From Bacteroidales bacterium (GTDB lineage Bacteria; Bacteroidota; Bacteroidia; Bacteroidales; F082), in NCBI GenBank assembly GCA_016936355.1, contig JAFGYB010000023.1:1-64000 (forward strand): a stretch of DNA of 64,000 bases, given 5' to 3'. The translations under genes and the position numbers were made by a program. Shown piece after piece: positions 36,884-46,679 of the stretch. The notes beneath the pieces were generated by a model. That model was not told the DNA's origin and searched no databases. It saw nothing but the letters and a program-made list of their open reading frames with translations. Within the stretch, counting starts at the first letter, position 1; each line of letters starts with the position of its first letter.

Positions 36884-38299
36884 ATGAAGACAATAAAAAC
36901 CATTTTTTTAACTGCCATGGGTTTCAGCCTATTGATGCTTACAGGATGTAGCGTTACGCAAAGTCTGCCGTATGATGATGTATACAGCTCTACCGCACCT
37001 GTATCGCCATATGTGGCTCCTGCCCAACACACTATACCTCAATCCACTCAAAATAATACTTATAAGGAAGGCTCTGTGCAAGTTGTCAATTTAGGGACCA
37101 TGGATACCTTACAACGTGCCACCGATACCCTCCGATCCCCAAAAGAAGTGGTTCTGATTAAAAACGATACTACCCCCGCCACAAACAACATTTACAATTA
37201 TTATTCGGGTTTGAATTTTGACAGTCCTTATTTCGGTACCGGTACTTCCGGCTGGGCCCTGAATAGCTATTGGGGATCCGGATACAACGGTTACTGGAAT
37301 TATTATAATCCCTATTACTGGAATTATCCGTTCTATAGCTGGAACTATCCTTATTATTACGGATGGAACAGTTGGTATTGGGGTTCACCCTATTCCTGGT
37401 ATAATTCATACTACGGATGGAATTACCCATATTATTACGGATACTATCCGGGTTATTACTACAACACTTATTACACCAACCGCAGATACGGACACCGAAA
37501 CACACAAATGCTGGGTGGTAACCTGCCATACCGTTCCGTTTCGGGAGGTGCTATTCCACTGACAGCCACCAAATCTGCCAATACCCGAACCAGGCTCAGC
37601 GCCCCTGCTAACAACGTGATTAACAGCAAAGCTGCTTCGACACAACGGATGGTAAAAGGTTCTGAAAGTTACCGAAAAGCACTGCAAAGAACTGATTTTG
37701 GACGAAATAAAAATCAGGCAGTCTATCAGAAACCCTCCGGTCGCACCACCGGCACGCCTGTCAATCCCAATTTCAAAAGTTCCAATGGAACCCGGGGATC
37801 TAACATTGGGGCACCCAGATACCGGGTAAATACGCAGGAACGGGAAATGAATGCCAGACCCAGATATCAGAAACCGAAACAATATCAAAGTCTGGACAAC
37901 AGAAATCCCAGAAGCAGTAAGGAATATTTCAGACCTCAGCCCGGCAACCTGATGAGGACCAATACCAAATCTGGTGAGGTACGATACAGTTCGCCTACAA
38001 GAAGGTTCAACGTATACAGACCCAATAATATGCAACGGGTTAATCAACGGCCGGTGTACAGAACGACAAACAACAACTCAATGCGCTACCAGCCGTCCCG
38101 CAGTTTTTCTCCCACGAATAACGGATCACGCATCCGGACTTATTCACCCCAAAATTCTACTCAGCGGACCCGCATCAATACGTTCAGGCCAACCAGCGCT
38201 CCCCGGTTTTCACCCTCTACCACTTCAACCGGTACATCCGGTGGCGGAGGCGGTTCTCGAACATCCGGTGGCGGTGGTGGAAGCCCGCACAGAAGATAA
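36884..38299 (+). CDS. Tyr/Trp-rich lipoprotein of unknown function
   Basis: A 471-residue exported protein of strongly biased composition that I do not recognise as an enzyme. The signal ends in lipobox LTGC (Cys about residue 22). Residues about 105-200 are dominated by Tyr, Trp, Asn, Pro and Gly in irregular [11 protein letters not shown] repeats. Residues about 205-440 are rich in Arg, Asn, Gln, Ser and Pro. The C-terminus ends in two Gly5 runs ([17 protein letters not shown]). Aromatic-rich and basic low-complexity segments suggest an unstructured surface or adhesive protein, but this is inference. No cysteine is available for crosslinking apart from the lipid anchor. Confidence 0.75.
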   Translation: MKTIKTIFLTAMGFSLLMLTGCSVTQSLPYDDVYSSTAPVSPYVAPAQHTIPQSTQNNTYKEGSVQVVNLGTMDTLQRATDTLRSPKEVVLIKNDTTPATNNIYNYYSGLNFDSPYFGTGTSGWALNSYWGSGYNGYWNYYNPYYWNYPFYSWNYPYYYGWNSWYWGSPYSWYNSYYGWNYPYYYGYYPGYYYNTYYTNRRYGHRNTQMLGGNLPYRSVSGGAIPLTATKSANTRTRLSAPANNVINSKAASTQRMVKGSESYRKALQRTDFGRNKNQAVYQKPSGRTTGTPVNPNFKSSNGTRGSNIGAPRYRVNTQEREMNARPRYQKPKQYQSLDNRNPRSSKEYFRPQPGNLMRTNTKSGEVRYSSPTRRFNVYRPNNMQRVNQRPVYRTTNNNSMRYQPSRSFSPTNNGSRIRTYSPQNSTQRTRINTFRPTSAPRFSPSTTSTGTSGGGGGSRTSGGGGGSPHRR

Positions 38300-38335
38300 G
38301 TTCTCTTTTTTAGGCAATAATTAAATTCAAACATT

Positions 38336-39796
38336 ATGAAAAAGTATATCATAGTACTGATGCTTAGCATATTTTCAGGATCGGTATTTGCACAGGGTGC
38401 TCAGGATGCTTTGAGATATTCTCAAATTTATTACATGGGAACTGCCAGAAGTATGGCTATGGGAGGAGCTTTTGGTGCTTTGGGAGCTGATCTTTCTGTG
38501 GCGGCGACCAATCCGGCCGGATTAGGATTATACCGGGTCAATGAATATTCATTGTCCACCTATTTCACCAATACCTTTGCGCACTCTGAATACAACAATA
38601 CCGCATCCGACGGATACAAAATGAATGTGGGCATCAGTAATTTCGGATATGTTTCGGCTATTCGTCTGGCGCCTAAAAATTCCGGTGGCTGGCAATACGT
38701 ACAATTTGCAATAGGAATGAACAAAACCAATGACTTTAATTCCTATACGGATATGCAGGGCAACAATTCGCAGAATTCAAGAATTGACAGCTACCTATAC
38801 AATGCTTACGGAATAAACTATACTGACCTGAAAAACCAGGATCCATACTACCTCTATCCAGCCTGGTCTGTTTATTTGCTCGATACCATCCCCGGATATA
38901 CCAACGAGTATTACAGTCCGGTTCCGCAAGGAGGAGTATACCAAAGAGATCAAATTTATAAATCAGGTGGAGTGAATGAATGGTTTTTAAGTGCTGCAGC
39001 AAACTTCGAAAACAAATTTTTCATTGGGGCGACCCTGGGATTTACCTCCCTGCATTACAAACAGGATTCATACTATTCTGAAACCTTTCCCACCGATTCC
39101 ACCACACAGCTCAGTCTTTGGGGTGTGGATCAGTCTCTGGAAACAACCGGATCAGGGGTTAACCTGAAACTCGGATTTTTATACCAGCCTGTCAACTGGC
39201 TCCGCATCGGCGCTGCCATCCACACTCCCACATGGTATTACAGCATGACCGATACCTGGCAAACCAAAACCTACGCTGATCTACCGGGTTGGTATACAGG
39301 AACCGCACAGTCAGACGTGGGAACCTATAGCTATAAACTGACCACTCCTACGGTATTGCTCGGCGATGTGGGCATCATTATCGGTAAAAGAGGAAGTATA
39401 TCTGCCGAATTTGAAAATGTAAATTATTCCACAATGAAGTTATCGGCTTCGGACTATAGCTTCACAAACGAAAACGACAACATCAAAAAATATTATCGTT
39501 CGGTGAACAACATCCGGCTGGGTACCGAATGGCGCTTTGGATTAATGGATGTACGTGCAGGATATGCTTATTACGGAAGTCCCTATGCCAACAATTATAA
39601 CGATGGCAAACGGGAAATTCTCTCGGGAGGACTGGGATTCAACATCGGCCATTACAATCTGGGACTGGCTGCCGTACATTCCCTGCAAAAACAGAAATAC
39701 TATTTTTACGGAAATCAGTATGTTCCTGTAAATCCTTCACAAAACACGTTCAACAAAACCTCTTTGGTTGTAAGCCTGAGTTACCGGTTTTATTGA
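38336..39796 (+). CDS. OmpP1/FadL-family outer membrane protein
   Basis: A 486-residue outer membrane barrel. A signal peptide ends at FAQ, then GAQDALRYSQIYYMGTARSMAMGGAFGALGADLSVAATNPAGLGLYR, the classic N-terminal hatch region of the FadL family with its NPAG motif. The C-terminal strand ends SLSYRFY. It probably admits hydrophobic compounds such as fatty acids. It starts 36 bases after the Tyr-rich lipoprotein gene and may be co-transcribed. Its end overlaps the convergent TPR-like gene by seven bases. Confidence 0.88.
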   Translation: MKKYIIVLMLSIFSGSVFAQGAQDALRYSQIYYMGTARSMAMGGAFGALGADLSVAATNPAGLGLYRVNEYSLSTYFTNTFAHSEYNNTASDGYKMNVGISNFGYVSAIRLAPKNSGGWQYVQFAIGMNKTNDFNSYTDMQGNNSQNSRIDSYLYNAYGINYTDLKNQDPYYLYPAWSVYLLDTIPGYTNEYYSPVPQGGVYQRDQIYKSGGVNEWFLSAAANFENKFFIGATLGFTSLHYKQDSYYSETFPTDSTTQLSLWGVDQSLETTGSGVNLKLGFLYQPVNWLRIGAAIHTPTWYYSMTDTWQTKTYADLPGWYTGTAQSDVGTYSYKLTTPTVLLGDVGIIIGKRGSISAEFENVNYSTMKLSASDYSFTNENDNIKKYYRSVNNIRLGTEWRFGLMDVRAGYAYYGSPYANNYNDGKREILSGGLGFNIGHYNLGLAAVHSLQKQKYYFYGNQYVPVNPSQNTFNKTSLVVSLSYRFY

Positions 39797-41286
39797 TTCT
39801 TTAAACGCTGCTGCACACGGGTAAGGCTTTCCTTGGCCTTGCCCTTGATGCTGTTGCGGTATCCTTTAAAATTTAGCTGAAGACACAACCGGTAATAATA
39901 TTCTGCCTGGCTCAAACTATCCTGGATCTCATATATTTCGCCCAGTTTGAGTGCTGAATTTCCTGCAAAATACAAAGGTGAATTCCGGCCTTCCTCAATT
40001 GTGCGCCGGTATTCCTTTTTTGCCTCGGGCCAATTATGCTGATGCTGGGCAATTCGCCCGTAACGATACGTTCGTTGCAGATGCTGGTCAGGTGAGATTT
40101 TAGCACCATTCATGGCATTCAGCACTTTTTTTGATTGCCCATAATATCCCCCGTCAAACAACACCCGCGATTTCAAAAGAGAAACATTGGGAATTTTTCC
40201 ACTCTGGGCTTCCCGATACGCTTGTTTATCGGCATCTATCATATCTCCTCCCCTTACCAATACCGAATCCATCAACCGGTGATAACCCAATGTATCTCCC
40301 TGAAGAAGGGCAATCCATGCCCGTTTTCTCCAGGCATCCTTTACGTAATTCTCTCCCTTGAAATGATGTAAGAAATATCGGTATTCACTGTCTGCTTGAT
40401 AATCCAACTTTTTCAGCAAACAATCACCTTTCATATAATTCAGGTAATAAAACGGAAAATACCCCTTCATCCTGGTGGTCTTGTTCAGCATTGCCAGAGC
40501 AGCATCATTCTGACCGGTTCTGACCAGTATGTCTGCTTTCAGAAAATCCATCAGCAAATTGGTATCACTCACCTGCTCCAATTTTTTTTTCAATACACTC
40601 AACGTTTGGTGATCGGGCGTAAGGGTTAAATCAATGAATCCCATATAAAACAAAGATTCATCCCTAAGGAAACTGTATCGAGGATCATTCAAACTATGTT
40701 CCAACACCGAATAGATTTCTTTCTTTCCCTGTTCCACCGTTCCTTCCATGGAAACAAGTTTGAGTACCCATCGATACTGATCCGGAATCAGTCCGATCAT
40801 GATATGAAGCACGCCCAGGGTCAATCCATTGGGAACAAAATCAGGAAAAAGTACCTCATTCTGGGAAATCAATCTGTACGCCTTTATGATCGACGACCCT
40901 GTCTGAAGATATTGTCCGAATTTAACCCGTACAAAAGCCCATTGCAGGTTCATGTTCGCCATCATCCACAACCGGTAAGGATTATCTTCCGGTAAATTCG
41001 AAATGCGGTTGTAGCGTTGTGCGATGAAATCCTGCTTCTGATTGAAAAGATTTTTATCCTCACTGATGAACACTTCCAGAAAATCACTGAAGTTTTTTTC
41101 GTAATCGATCCATACGTTTTTCGGATCCTTTGATTCATAATCAGTCAGAATTTTTTGCCCTTCAGATATTTTTAATGAAGAAATATATTCATAGGAAAGT
41201 TTCAATGAATCAGTAAAATGAAGTGTTTGACCTACAAGATGATGCAAAGAAAGGATCAGAAAAAAAGAAAGGAAAAACTTTTTCAT
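39790..41286 (-). CDS. Exported TPR-like protein of unknown function
   Basis: A 498-residue secreted or periplasmic protein. A signal peptide (MKKFFLSFFLILSLHHLVGQ) is followed by an all-helical protein with tetratricopeptide-like spacing, clearest near the C-terminus (PLYFAGNSALKLGEIYEIQDSLSQAEYYYRLCLQLN). No catalytic motif is seen. ATG 41286 begins the signal; the frame opens 14 codons earlier but without signal character. Its own -7 element is at 41345-41352. A role in envelope protein interactions is possible but not shown. Confidence 0.78.
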   Translation of the reverse strand: MKKFFLSFFLILSLHHLVGQTLHFTDSLKLSYEYISSLKISEGQKILTDYESKDPKNVWIDYEKNFSDFLEVFISEDKNLFNQKQDFIAQRYNRISNLPEDNPYRLWMMANMNLQWAFVRVKFGQYLQTGSSIIKAYRLISQNEVLFPDFVPNGLTLGVLHIMIGLIPDQYRWVLKLVSMEGTVEQGKKEIYSVLEHSLNDPRYSFLRDESLFYMGFIDLTLTPDHQTLSVLKKKLEQVSDTNLLMDFLKADILVRTGQNDAALAMLNKTTRMKGYFPFYYLNYMKGDCLLKKLDYQADSEYRYFLHHFKGENYVKDAWRKRAWIALLQGDTLGYHRLMDSVLVRGGDMIDADKQAYREAQSGKIPNVSLLKSRVLFDGGYYGQSKKVLNAMNGAKISPDQHLQRTYRYGRIAQHQHNWPEAKKEYRRTIEEGRNSPLYFAGNSALKLGEIYEIQDSLSQAEYYYRLCLQLNFKGYRNSIKGKAKESLTRVQQRLKNQ

Positions 41287-41344
41287 TGGGTGTCTATTCC
41301 GTGTAAATGTTGCGCATACCTGATGCATGAATCTATGGGCGATT

Positions 41345-41352
41345 CAAAGATA
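41345..41352 (-). promoter_or_regulatory. -7 promoter element of the TPR-like gene
   Basis: The minus strand reads TATCTTTG, matching TAnnTTTG, 58 bases upstream of the start at 41286. Confidence 0.45.
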
Positions 41353-41510
41353 TTGATTTCCTGAAAGCAAAAAAAAGTTAAATATCCTGATTGATTCCAT
41401 TCACAAGACGCATATTAACAGTTCATTTACAGCTGTTTAATTCATCTTTCCTTAACATATCGCACAAACATACGAACCGTGTAATTTCTTTCCAATATTG
41501 ATATTTAAGT

Positions 41511-41518
41511 TACATTTG
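41511..41518 (+). promoter_or_regulatory. -7 promoter element of nadK
   Basis: TACATTTG matches TAnnTTTG, 23 bases upstream of ATG 41542. Confidence 0.55.
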
Positions 41519-41541
41519 CATACAATCACAACCCATGTTTC

Positions 41542-42417
41542 ATGAACATTGTAATTTTTGGTAAACAACTTTCGGATGCTCACATTCCCTATCTGGAGCA
41601 GTTGTTTCTGGAACTGAACAATCGAGGGGCCAGAATTTGCATTTTCAAACCCTATTTTGAGTTGTTGCGTTCCAGAATGAATCTGGCTTTCAATCCCGGG
41701 GTCTTCACGAAACCGGAGGAAATCAAAGATCTGGACATCCTGTTTTCCATTGGTGGTGACGGAACCATTCTGGATGCCGTTCCCTACGTACAGGACAAAA
41801 ATGTTCCCATGATGGGCATCAACATGGGCCGTCTCGGTTTTTTGTCCAGCGTTTCGAAAAGCGGGATCAAACAGGCCATTGATAATATTTACAATCATGA
41901 GTATAAACTGGAGCAACGGGCACTGATCCGGTTGTCTCAACCCGAAAATCTTTTTGGTTCTCTGAATTTTGCACTCAATGATGTCACCCTATACCGCGAC
42001 AACAATAATTCACTGGTGGCTGTCCACGTATTTGTTGACGATTTGTTTTTAAATACTTATTGGGGTGATGGATTGATTATTGCCACGCCTACTGGCTCCA
42101 CAGCCTATTCGCTCAGCGTAGGCGGTCCGATCATCACTCCGGGTTCTGAAAATTTCGTTATCGCCCCTATTGCTTCACACAATTTAACGGTTCGTCCCAT
42201 CGTTATTCCTGACAAAAGCAGGATCCGGCTCAAAATAGAGGGGCGCGAAAAAAAGTTCCAGCTCACGATGGATTCAAGGCAAACAATCATCCATGAAATG
42301 GAAGAAATCGTGCTCGAAAAATGTGATTTTAAAATTAACCTGGTTCAATTGCCCGGACATGACTTTTTCTCCACCATTCGCGAGAAACTCCTATGGGGCA
42401 GGGACATTAGAAACTAA
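41542..42417 (+). CDS. nadK: NAD kinase
   Basis: A 291-residue ATP-NAD kinase that makes NADP. The catalytic GGDGT motif is in FSIGGDGTILDAV (about residues 71-83); the glycine-rich NMGRLGFLS and TPTGSTAYSLSVGGPIITPG motifs are also present. It is cytoplasmic, with length normal for the family. Its own promoter and the promoter of the next gene suggest separate transcription from the envelope operon downstream. Confidence 0.96.
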   Translation: MNIVIFGKQLSDAHIPYLEQLFLELNNRGARICIFKPYFELLRSRMNLAFNPGVFTKPEEIKDLDILFSIGGDGTILDAVPYVQDKNVPMMGINMGRLGFLSSVSKSGIKQAIDNIYNHEYKLEQRALIRLSQPENLFGSLNFALNDVTLYRDNNNSLVAVHVFVDDLFLNTYWGDGLIIATPTGSTAYSLSVGGPIITPGSENFVIAPIASHNLTVRPIVIPDKSRIRLKIEGREKKFQLTMDSRQTIIHEMEEIVLEKCDFKINLVQLPGHDFFSTIREKLLWGRDIRN

Positions 42418-42442
42418 AACCCGGGCTTTATTAAAAAAATGA

Positions 42443-42450
42443 TAAATTTG
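42443..42450 (+). promoter_or_regulatory. -7 promoter element of the DUF6089-uppS-bamA operon
   Basis: TAAATTTG matches TAnnTTTG, 27 bases upstream of ATG 42478. Confidence 0.5.
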
Positions 42451-42477
42451 CCGCTCAAAATCAGGCAGTAGAGTTGT

Positions 42478-43197
42478 ATGAATCAAAGAAATACTGGTAT
42501 TAAAATTTCCTCTTGGTTACTTGTTTTGGCAGGTATGCTGTTTCCGTTGATTTCGTTTGCCCAAAAATCACTGGAAATTGGCCCTGCAGGTGGTATCGCC
42601 TACTACAACGGAGACATCACACCCGGGAAGCCCTTTGTACAGCCCAAACCCGCTTTCGGTATTTTGGCCCGCTACAATGTGGACAACCGCTGGGCAGTGA
42701 AAGTATCCATTACTCATGGTTCTCTGGCCGGAAGCGATAGCATTTCCAAAGCGGTAACCAACCGCAACCTGAGTTTTAATTCCACGGTGAATGAACTGGC
42801 AGTCACCGGAGAATTTAACTTCTGGAATTACTTTACAGGAAGCAAGCGAGAGATTTTCACTCCCTATCTTATGGGAGGAGGAAGTTTTTTTATTTATGAT
42901 TCACAGCTTTCGGTGGGAAATTCAACCGTACCAACCTATAAAAGTAATAGCTTTGCACTGATTTTCGGCATGGGATTAAAATACAGCCTGTCCAAGAAAC
43001 TGGGAGTGGGTGTTGAATGGGGTATGCGCAAAACCTTCACCGACTATCTGGATGGTGTAGGTACGTACATTCCCAACAGTAGTCAGCAGATCCAGGTCGG
43101 AAACAATTATAAGGATTGGTACAACTTTACTTTGGTCAGCCTTACTTATAAAATTGACCTGGAAAGTGGTATGAATTGTAATGGATTAAAGTGGTAA
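42478..43197 (+). CDS. DUF6089-type outer membrane beta-barrel protein
   Basis: A 239-residue exported protein. A signal peptide (ending SFAQK) leads into an eight-stranded-barrel-like sequence starting LEIGPAGGIAYYNGDITPGK, typical of DUF6089 family proteins that recur beside uppS and bamA in Bacteroidota. The function is unknown. The recurrent context and its place as first gene of this operon suggest a link with outer membrane assembly. It is separated from uppS by four bases. Confidence 0.82.
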   Translation: MNQRNTGIKISSWLLVLAGMLFPLISFAQKSLEIGPAGGIAYYNGDITPGKPFVQPKPAFGILARYNVDNRWAVKVSITHGSLAGSDSISKAVTNRNLSFNSTVNELAVTGEFNFWNYFTGSKREIFTPYLMGGGSFFIYDSQLSVGNSTVPTYKSNSFALIFGMGLKYSLSKKLGVGVEWGMRKTFTDYLDGVGTYIPNSSQQIQVGNNYKDWYNFTLVSLTYKIDLESGMNCNGLKW

Positions 43198-43201
43198 AAA
43201 C

Positions 43202-43963
43202 ATGAGCTTATCTTCACGTATAGACTTAACGCGACTCCCTCAGCATGTAGCCATCGTCATGGATGGCAACGGCCGGTGGGCCCGTAAGTATGGTGAAGAA
43301 CGTGTTTTTGGCCATCACAAAGGCGTGGATGCGGTCAGAGAAGTAACAGAAGCTGCTGCCGAACTGGGCATCAAATACCTCACACTTTATACTTTTTCTA
43401 CTGAAAACTGGAACCGTCCCAAGGAAGAAGTGGACGCACTGATGCACCTGTTCGTGGAAACCATTGAAAAGGAAATACCCACATTAAACAAAAATAAAAT
43501 TCGTTTAAGTGCCATTGGCGACATTGAAAGTCTTCCTGAAGAAAACAGGCAAAAGCTGCAAAACACCATTGAGCAAACCCAGAACAATAGCGGCATGACC
43601 CTGATTCTGGCCCTCAGCTACAGTGGCCGATGGGAAATAAACGACGCAGTTCGAAAAATCGTTGCCGACATCAAAGACGGAAAGCTGGTACCGGATGAAG
43701 TAACGGCTGAGACAATTGCAAAATATTTGCAAACTGCCGGAATCCCGGACCCCGAGCTTCTGATCAGAACCAGTGGGGAACAGCGGATCAGTAACTTCTT
43801 ACTGTGGCAGATTGCCTATTCAGAATTGTATTTTTCTCCAAAATTATGGCCCGATTTTGGAAAAAAAGATTTTCAACGGGCCATTTTGGATTATCAAAAA
43901 CGTGAACGCCGATTCGGGTTAACGAGTGAGCAATTAAAATTTGAAGAACGGAATGAAGATTAA
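43202..43963 (+). CDS. uppS: Isoprenyl transferase (undecaprenyl diphosphate synthase)
   Basis: A 253-residue cis-prenyltransferase making the C55 lipid carrier for peptidoglycan and O-antigen. The catalytic Asp21 is in VMDGNGRWARKYG. Further signatures are TLYTFSTENWNRP and PDPELLIRTSGEQRISNFLLWQIAYSELYF. It is cytoplasmic or membrane-associated. The bamA start lies inside its last codons (11-base overlap), giving translational coupling. Confidence 0.96.
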   Translation: MSLSSRIDLTRLPQHVAIVMDGNGRWARKYGEERVFGHHKGVDAVREVTEAAAELGIKYLTLYTFSTENWNRPKEEVDALMHLFVETIEKEIPTLNKNKIRLSAIGDIESLPEENRQKLQNTIEQTQNNSGMTLILALSYSGRWEINDAVRKIVADIKDGKLVPDEVTAETIAKYLQTAGIPDPELLIRTSGEQRISNFLLWQIAYSELYFSPKLWPDFGKKDFQRAILDYQKRERRFGLTSEQLKFEERNED

Positions 43964-46610
43964 ATCGACACATTGGCTTTGGCTCTTAATTTTTGCTGGA
44001 AGTTTTCTTTTTCTGCCAGAACTTAAGGCCCAAACAAATTCTCAAAACGACGCACTAAACAATATCAGTTATCAAAGCCCGAAAACTTATACGCTTGGCG
44101 GCATCACAGTATCCGGCAACAGCTATGTGGATAAGTCGGTGGTCATTATGCTCAGCAACCTGCAGATTGGCAAGCAAATCAGTATTCCCGGTGATGAAAT
44201 CACCCAGGCTATTCAGAGCCTGTGGAAACAGGGGCTTTTTGACGATGTTCAGATCCTGGCAACCAAAATACAAAACGACAGTGTGTTCCTGTATATTCAA
44301 CTGGACGAAAAACCCAGAATGAACAAGTACTATTTCAAGGGAATTAAGAAGTCGGAACAGGATGACCTGAAAGACAAGATCAACCTGACCAAAGGAGATG
44401 TGGTGACCAATCACCTCATCATGCGTACCATCCATATCATCAAAGATTATTACAACAACAAAGGGTATCTGAATGCCCAAATTTCCATTGACCAGAAAAA
44501 GCTGGGAAACGAGCAAAGTCATTTTGTGAACCTTTACATCAACATTCATAAGAACAGCAAAGTAAAAGTTGCTGTTATCAATGTTTTCGGGAACAAAGCC
44601 TTTCCAAAGGATAAGATCACAGGGGCTATGAAGGACACACGGGCCATTGGGCATTTTAATCCGTTGGTTCCCATTCCGCATTTGGTGGGAAATGTAGCCA
44701 AAAACCTCTTCACATTAAAATGGGGGAAAATTCCCGATGAACTACTGAACTATGCGCTGAAAAATTACAACATCCGCATCTTTAAATCAGCCAAATTCAT
44801 CCAGTCTAAGTTTGACGATGACCTTACCAAGATTATTGACAAATACAATAAAGAAGGATACCGTGACGCTCAGATCGTGAAAGATTCGGTGTATCGCATC
44901 GACAAAAAACATGTGGGAATCAATCTGTATGTTTCGGAAGGCCCCAAATATTATTACAGAAAAATTACCTGGGTAGGAAATACCGTTTATCCCTCCAAAT
45001 TCCTGAGCAGCGTGCTGGGCATCAAACCCGGCGATGTGTACAACAAAAAATTGCTGGAAACCAACCTGAATTACAACGAAAGCGGACTGGATGTCAGTAG
45101 TTTATATATGGACAATGGTTATTTGTTCTTCAATGCTACACCGGTGGAAACTTATGTGGGTAATGACTCCATCGATCTGGAGATCAGGATTCACGAAGGA
45201 AAACAAGCCAGAATCAATAAAGTAACCGTATCGGGCAACACCAAAACAAACGACCATGTAGTGATTCGTGAATTACGGACCTTACCGGGTCAATTGTTCA
45301 ATCGGAGTGCGGTGATCCGCTCCACCAGGGAACTCGCCAACCTGAAATATTTCAATGCCCAGAACCTGAAACCGGACATCAAACCCAACCCCACAGATGG
45401 TACCGTAGACATCAATTATGCTGTTGAGGAAACCTCAGCGGATCAGCTGGAGTTATCCGGAGGATGGGGTTACGGCCGGTTGATCGGAACCGTTGGTGTC
45501 AGCTTCAACAACTTCTCACTGCGAAACTTCTTTAACAAAAATGCCTGGAGACCGGTGCCCTCCGGAGACGGACAGAAACTATCGATCCGTTTCCAAAGCT
45601 ACGGACAAGGATATGTAAACTGGAGTATTTCCTTCACGGAACCCTGGTTGGGAGGCAGAAAACCCAACTCGCTCACCCTGTCCTATTACCGGTCACTGTT
45701 TGCCTATAAGGGATTAGATGCCTACGGCAACTCCGTGGATAGTCGCTTCTCAATTCACGGCTTCCAGATTGGTTTGGGAAAACGACTTACCTGGCCCGAT
45801 GACTTATTTACTTTATACCAGGCACTCGAAGTACAGTTGTACGATTTGAAGAATTACGCCAGCATCTTTAGTGTAGGGAACGGAAACGGCCGTTACAACA
45901 ACATCGACTATAACATTGTTTTCGGACGTAATTCTGTGGATCAGCCCATTTATCCCCGCAGCGGTTCCGACGTTTCTATTTCACTGCAAATGACACCTCC
46001 GTATTCTTTGTTCTCACCCAACAAAGATTACGCAAACATGACCGACCAGGAGAAATACAAGTGGATTGAATATTATAAATGGAAATTCAAAGCCTACTGG
46101 TACTTCGAAGTGGCCCCGAAACTTGTTCTGGTACCCAAAATCAGATTTGGCTACCTGGGGGCATACAACAACAAACTGGGGGTTACTCCTTTCCAGCGCT
46201 TCTACCTGGGTGGAGACGGACTGTCGGGATACAGCAACTACGATGGTCGTGAAATCATCGGAATGAGAGGCTATGCCAACGAAACCGTTACTCCGCAGTA
46301 TTACAAGAACACCAATGTGGGGGGTACTATTTTCTCACGCTATACACTGGAACTGAGGTATCCTATTTCACTGGCAGCATCGTCCACCATTTACGTACAG
46401 GCCTTTGTTGAAGCAGGTAATGCCTGGCTGGGAAGCAAGAACTTCAATCCGTTCGACGTAAAACGTGCAGCCGGTGTGGGTGCCCGAATTTACCTCCCAA
46501 TGTTTGGTATGCTCGGCCTTGACTGGGCTTATGGATTTGATCCGATTCCGGGATTGCCTTCTGCAAACGGAAGTCATTTCCACTTCTCCATGAACCAGTC
46601 GCTGGATTAA
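43953..46610 (+). CDS. bamA: Outer membrane protein assembly factor BamA
   Basis: An 885-residue Omp85-family insertase for outer membrane barrels. A signal peptide (ending LKAQ) is followed by repeated POTRA domains (about 25-480; for example YTLGGITVSGNSYVDKSVV and INKVTVSGNTKTNDHVVIRELRTLPGQLFN). A 16-stranded barrel carries the loop-6 motif GMRGYANE. ATG 43953 begins the signal. The gene is coupled to uppS and followed, after a GC-rich hairpin, by a Skp-like chaperone, a standard envelope-biogenesis order. Confidence 0.95.
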   Translation: MKIKSTHWLWLLIFAGSFLFLPELKAQTNSQNDALNNISYQSPKTYTLGGITVSGNSYVDKSVVIMLSNLQIGKQISIPGDEITQAIQSLWKQGLFDDVQILATKIQNDSVFLYIQLDEKPRMNKYYFKGIKKSEQDDLKDKINLTKGDVVTNHLIMRTIHIIKDYYNNKGYLNAQISIDQKKLGNEQSHFVNLYINIHKNSKVKVAVINVFGNKAFPKDKITGAMKDTRAIGHFNPLVPIPHLVGNVAKNLFTLKWGKIPDELLNYALKNYNIRIFKSAKFIQSKFDDDLTKIIDKYNKEGYRDAQIVKDSVYRIDKKHVGINLYVSEGPKYYYRKITWVGNTVYPSKFLSSVLGIKPGDVYNKKLLETNLNYNESGLDVSSLYMDNGYLFFNATPVETYVGNDSIDLEIRIHEGKQARINKVTVSGNTKTNDHVVIRELRTLPGQLFNRSAVIRSTRELANLKYFNAQNLKPDIKPNPTDGTVDINYAVEETSADQLELSGGWGYGRLIGTVGVSFNNFSLRNFFNKNAWRPVPSGDGQKLSIRFQSYGQGYVNWSISFTEPWLGGRKPNSLTLSYYRSLFAYKGLDAYGNSVDSRFSIHGFQIGLGKRLTWPDDLFTLYQALEVQLYDLKNYASIFSVGNGNGRYNNIDYNIVFGRNSVDQPIYPRSGSDVSISLQMTPPYSLFSPNKDYANMTDQEKYKWIEYYKWKFKAYWYFEVAPKLVLVPKIRFGYLGAYNNKLGVTPFQRFYLGGDGLSGYSNYDGREIIGMRGYANETVTPQYYKNTNVGGTIFSRYTLELRYPISLAASSTIYVQAFVEAGNAWLGSKNFNPFDVKRAAGVGARIYLPMFGMLGLDWAYGFDPIPGLPSANGSHFHFSMNQSLD

Positions 46611-46621
46611 TCAAAAAATAC

Positions 46622-46644
46622 AACCGGGGGCACTACCCCCGGTT
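46622..46644 (+). terminator. GC-rich hairpin between bamA and skp
   Basis: AACCGGGGG and CCCCCGGTT form a perfect 9-bp stem with a 5-base loop (CACTA). The following CATTTAAC is not a T-run, so it may be a partial terminator, an attenuator or an RNA-processing/stability hairpin. Confidence 0.6.
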
Positions 46645-46679
46645 CATTTAACAGCTGAATGACACAAAACTGCTCGATC

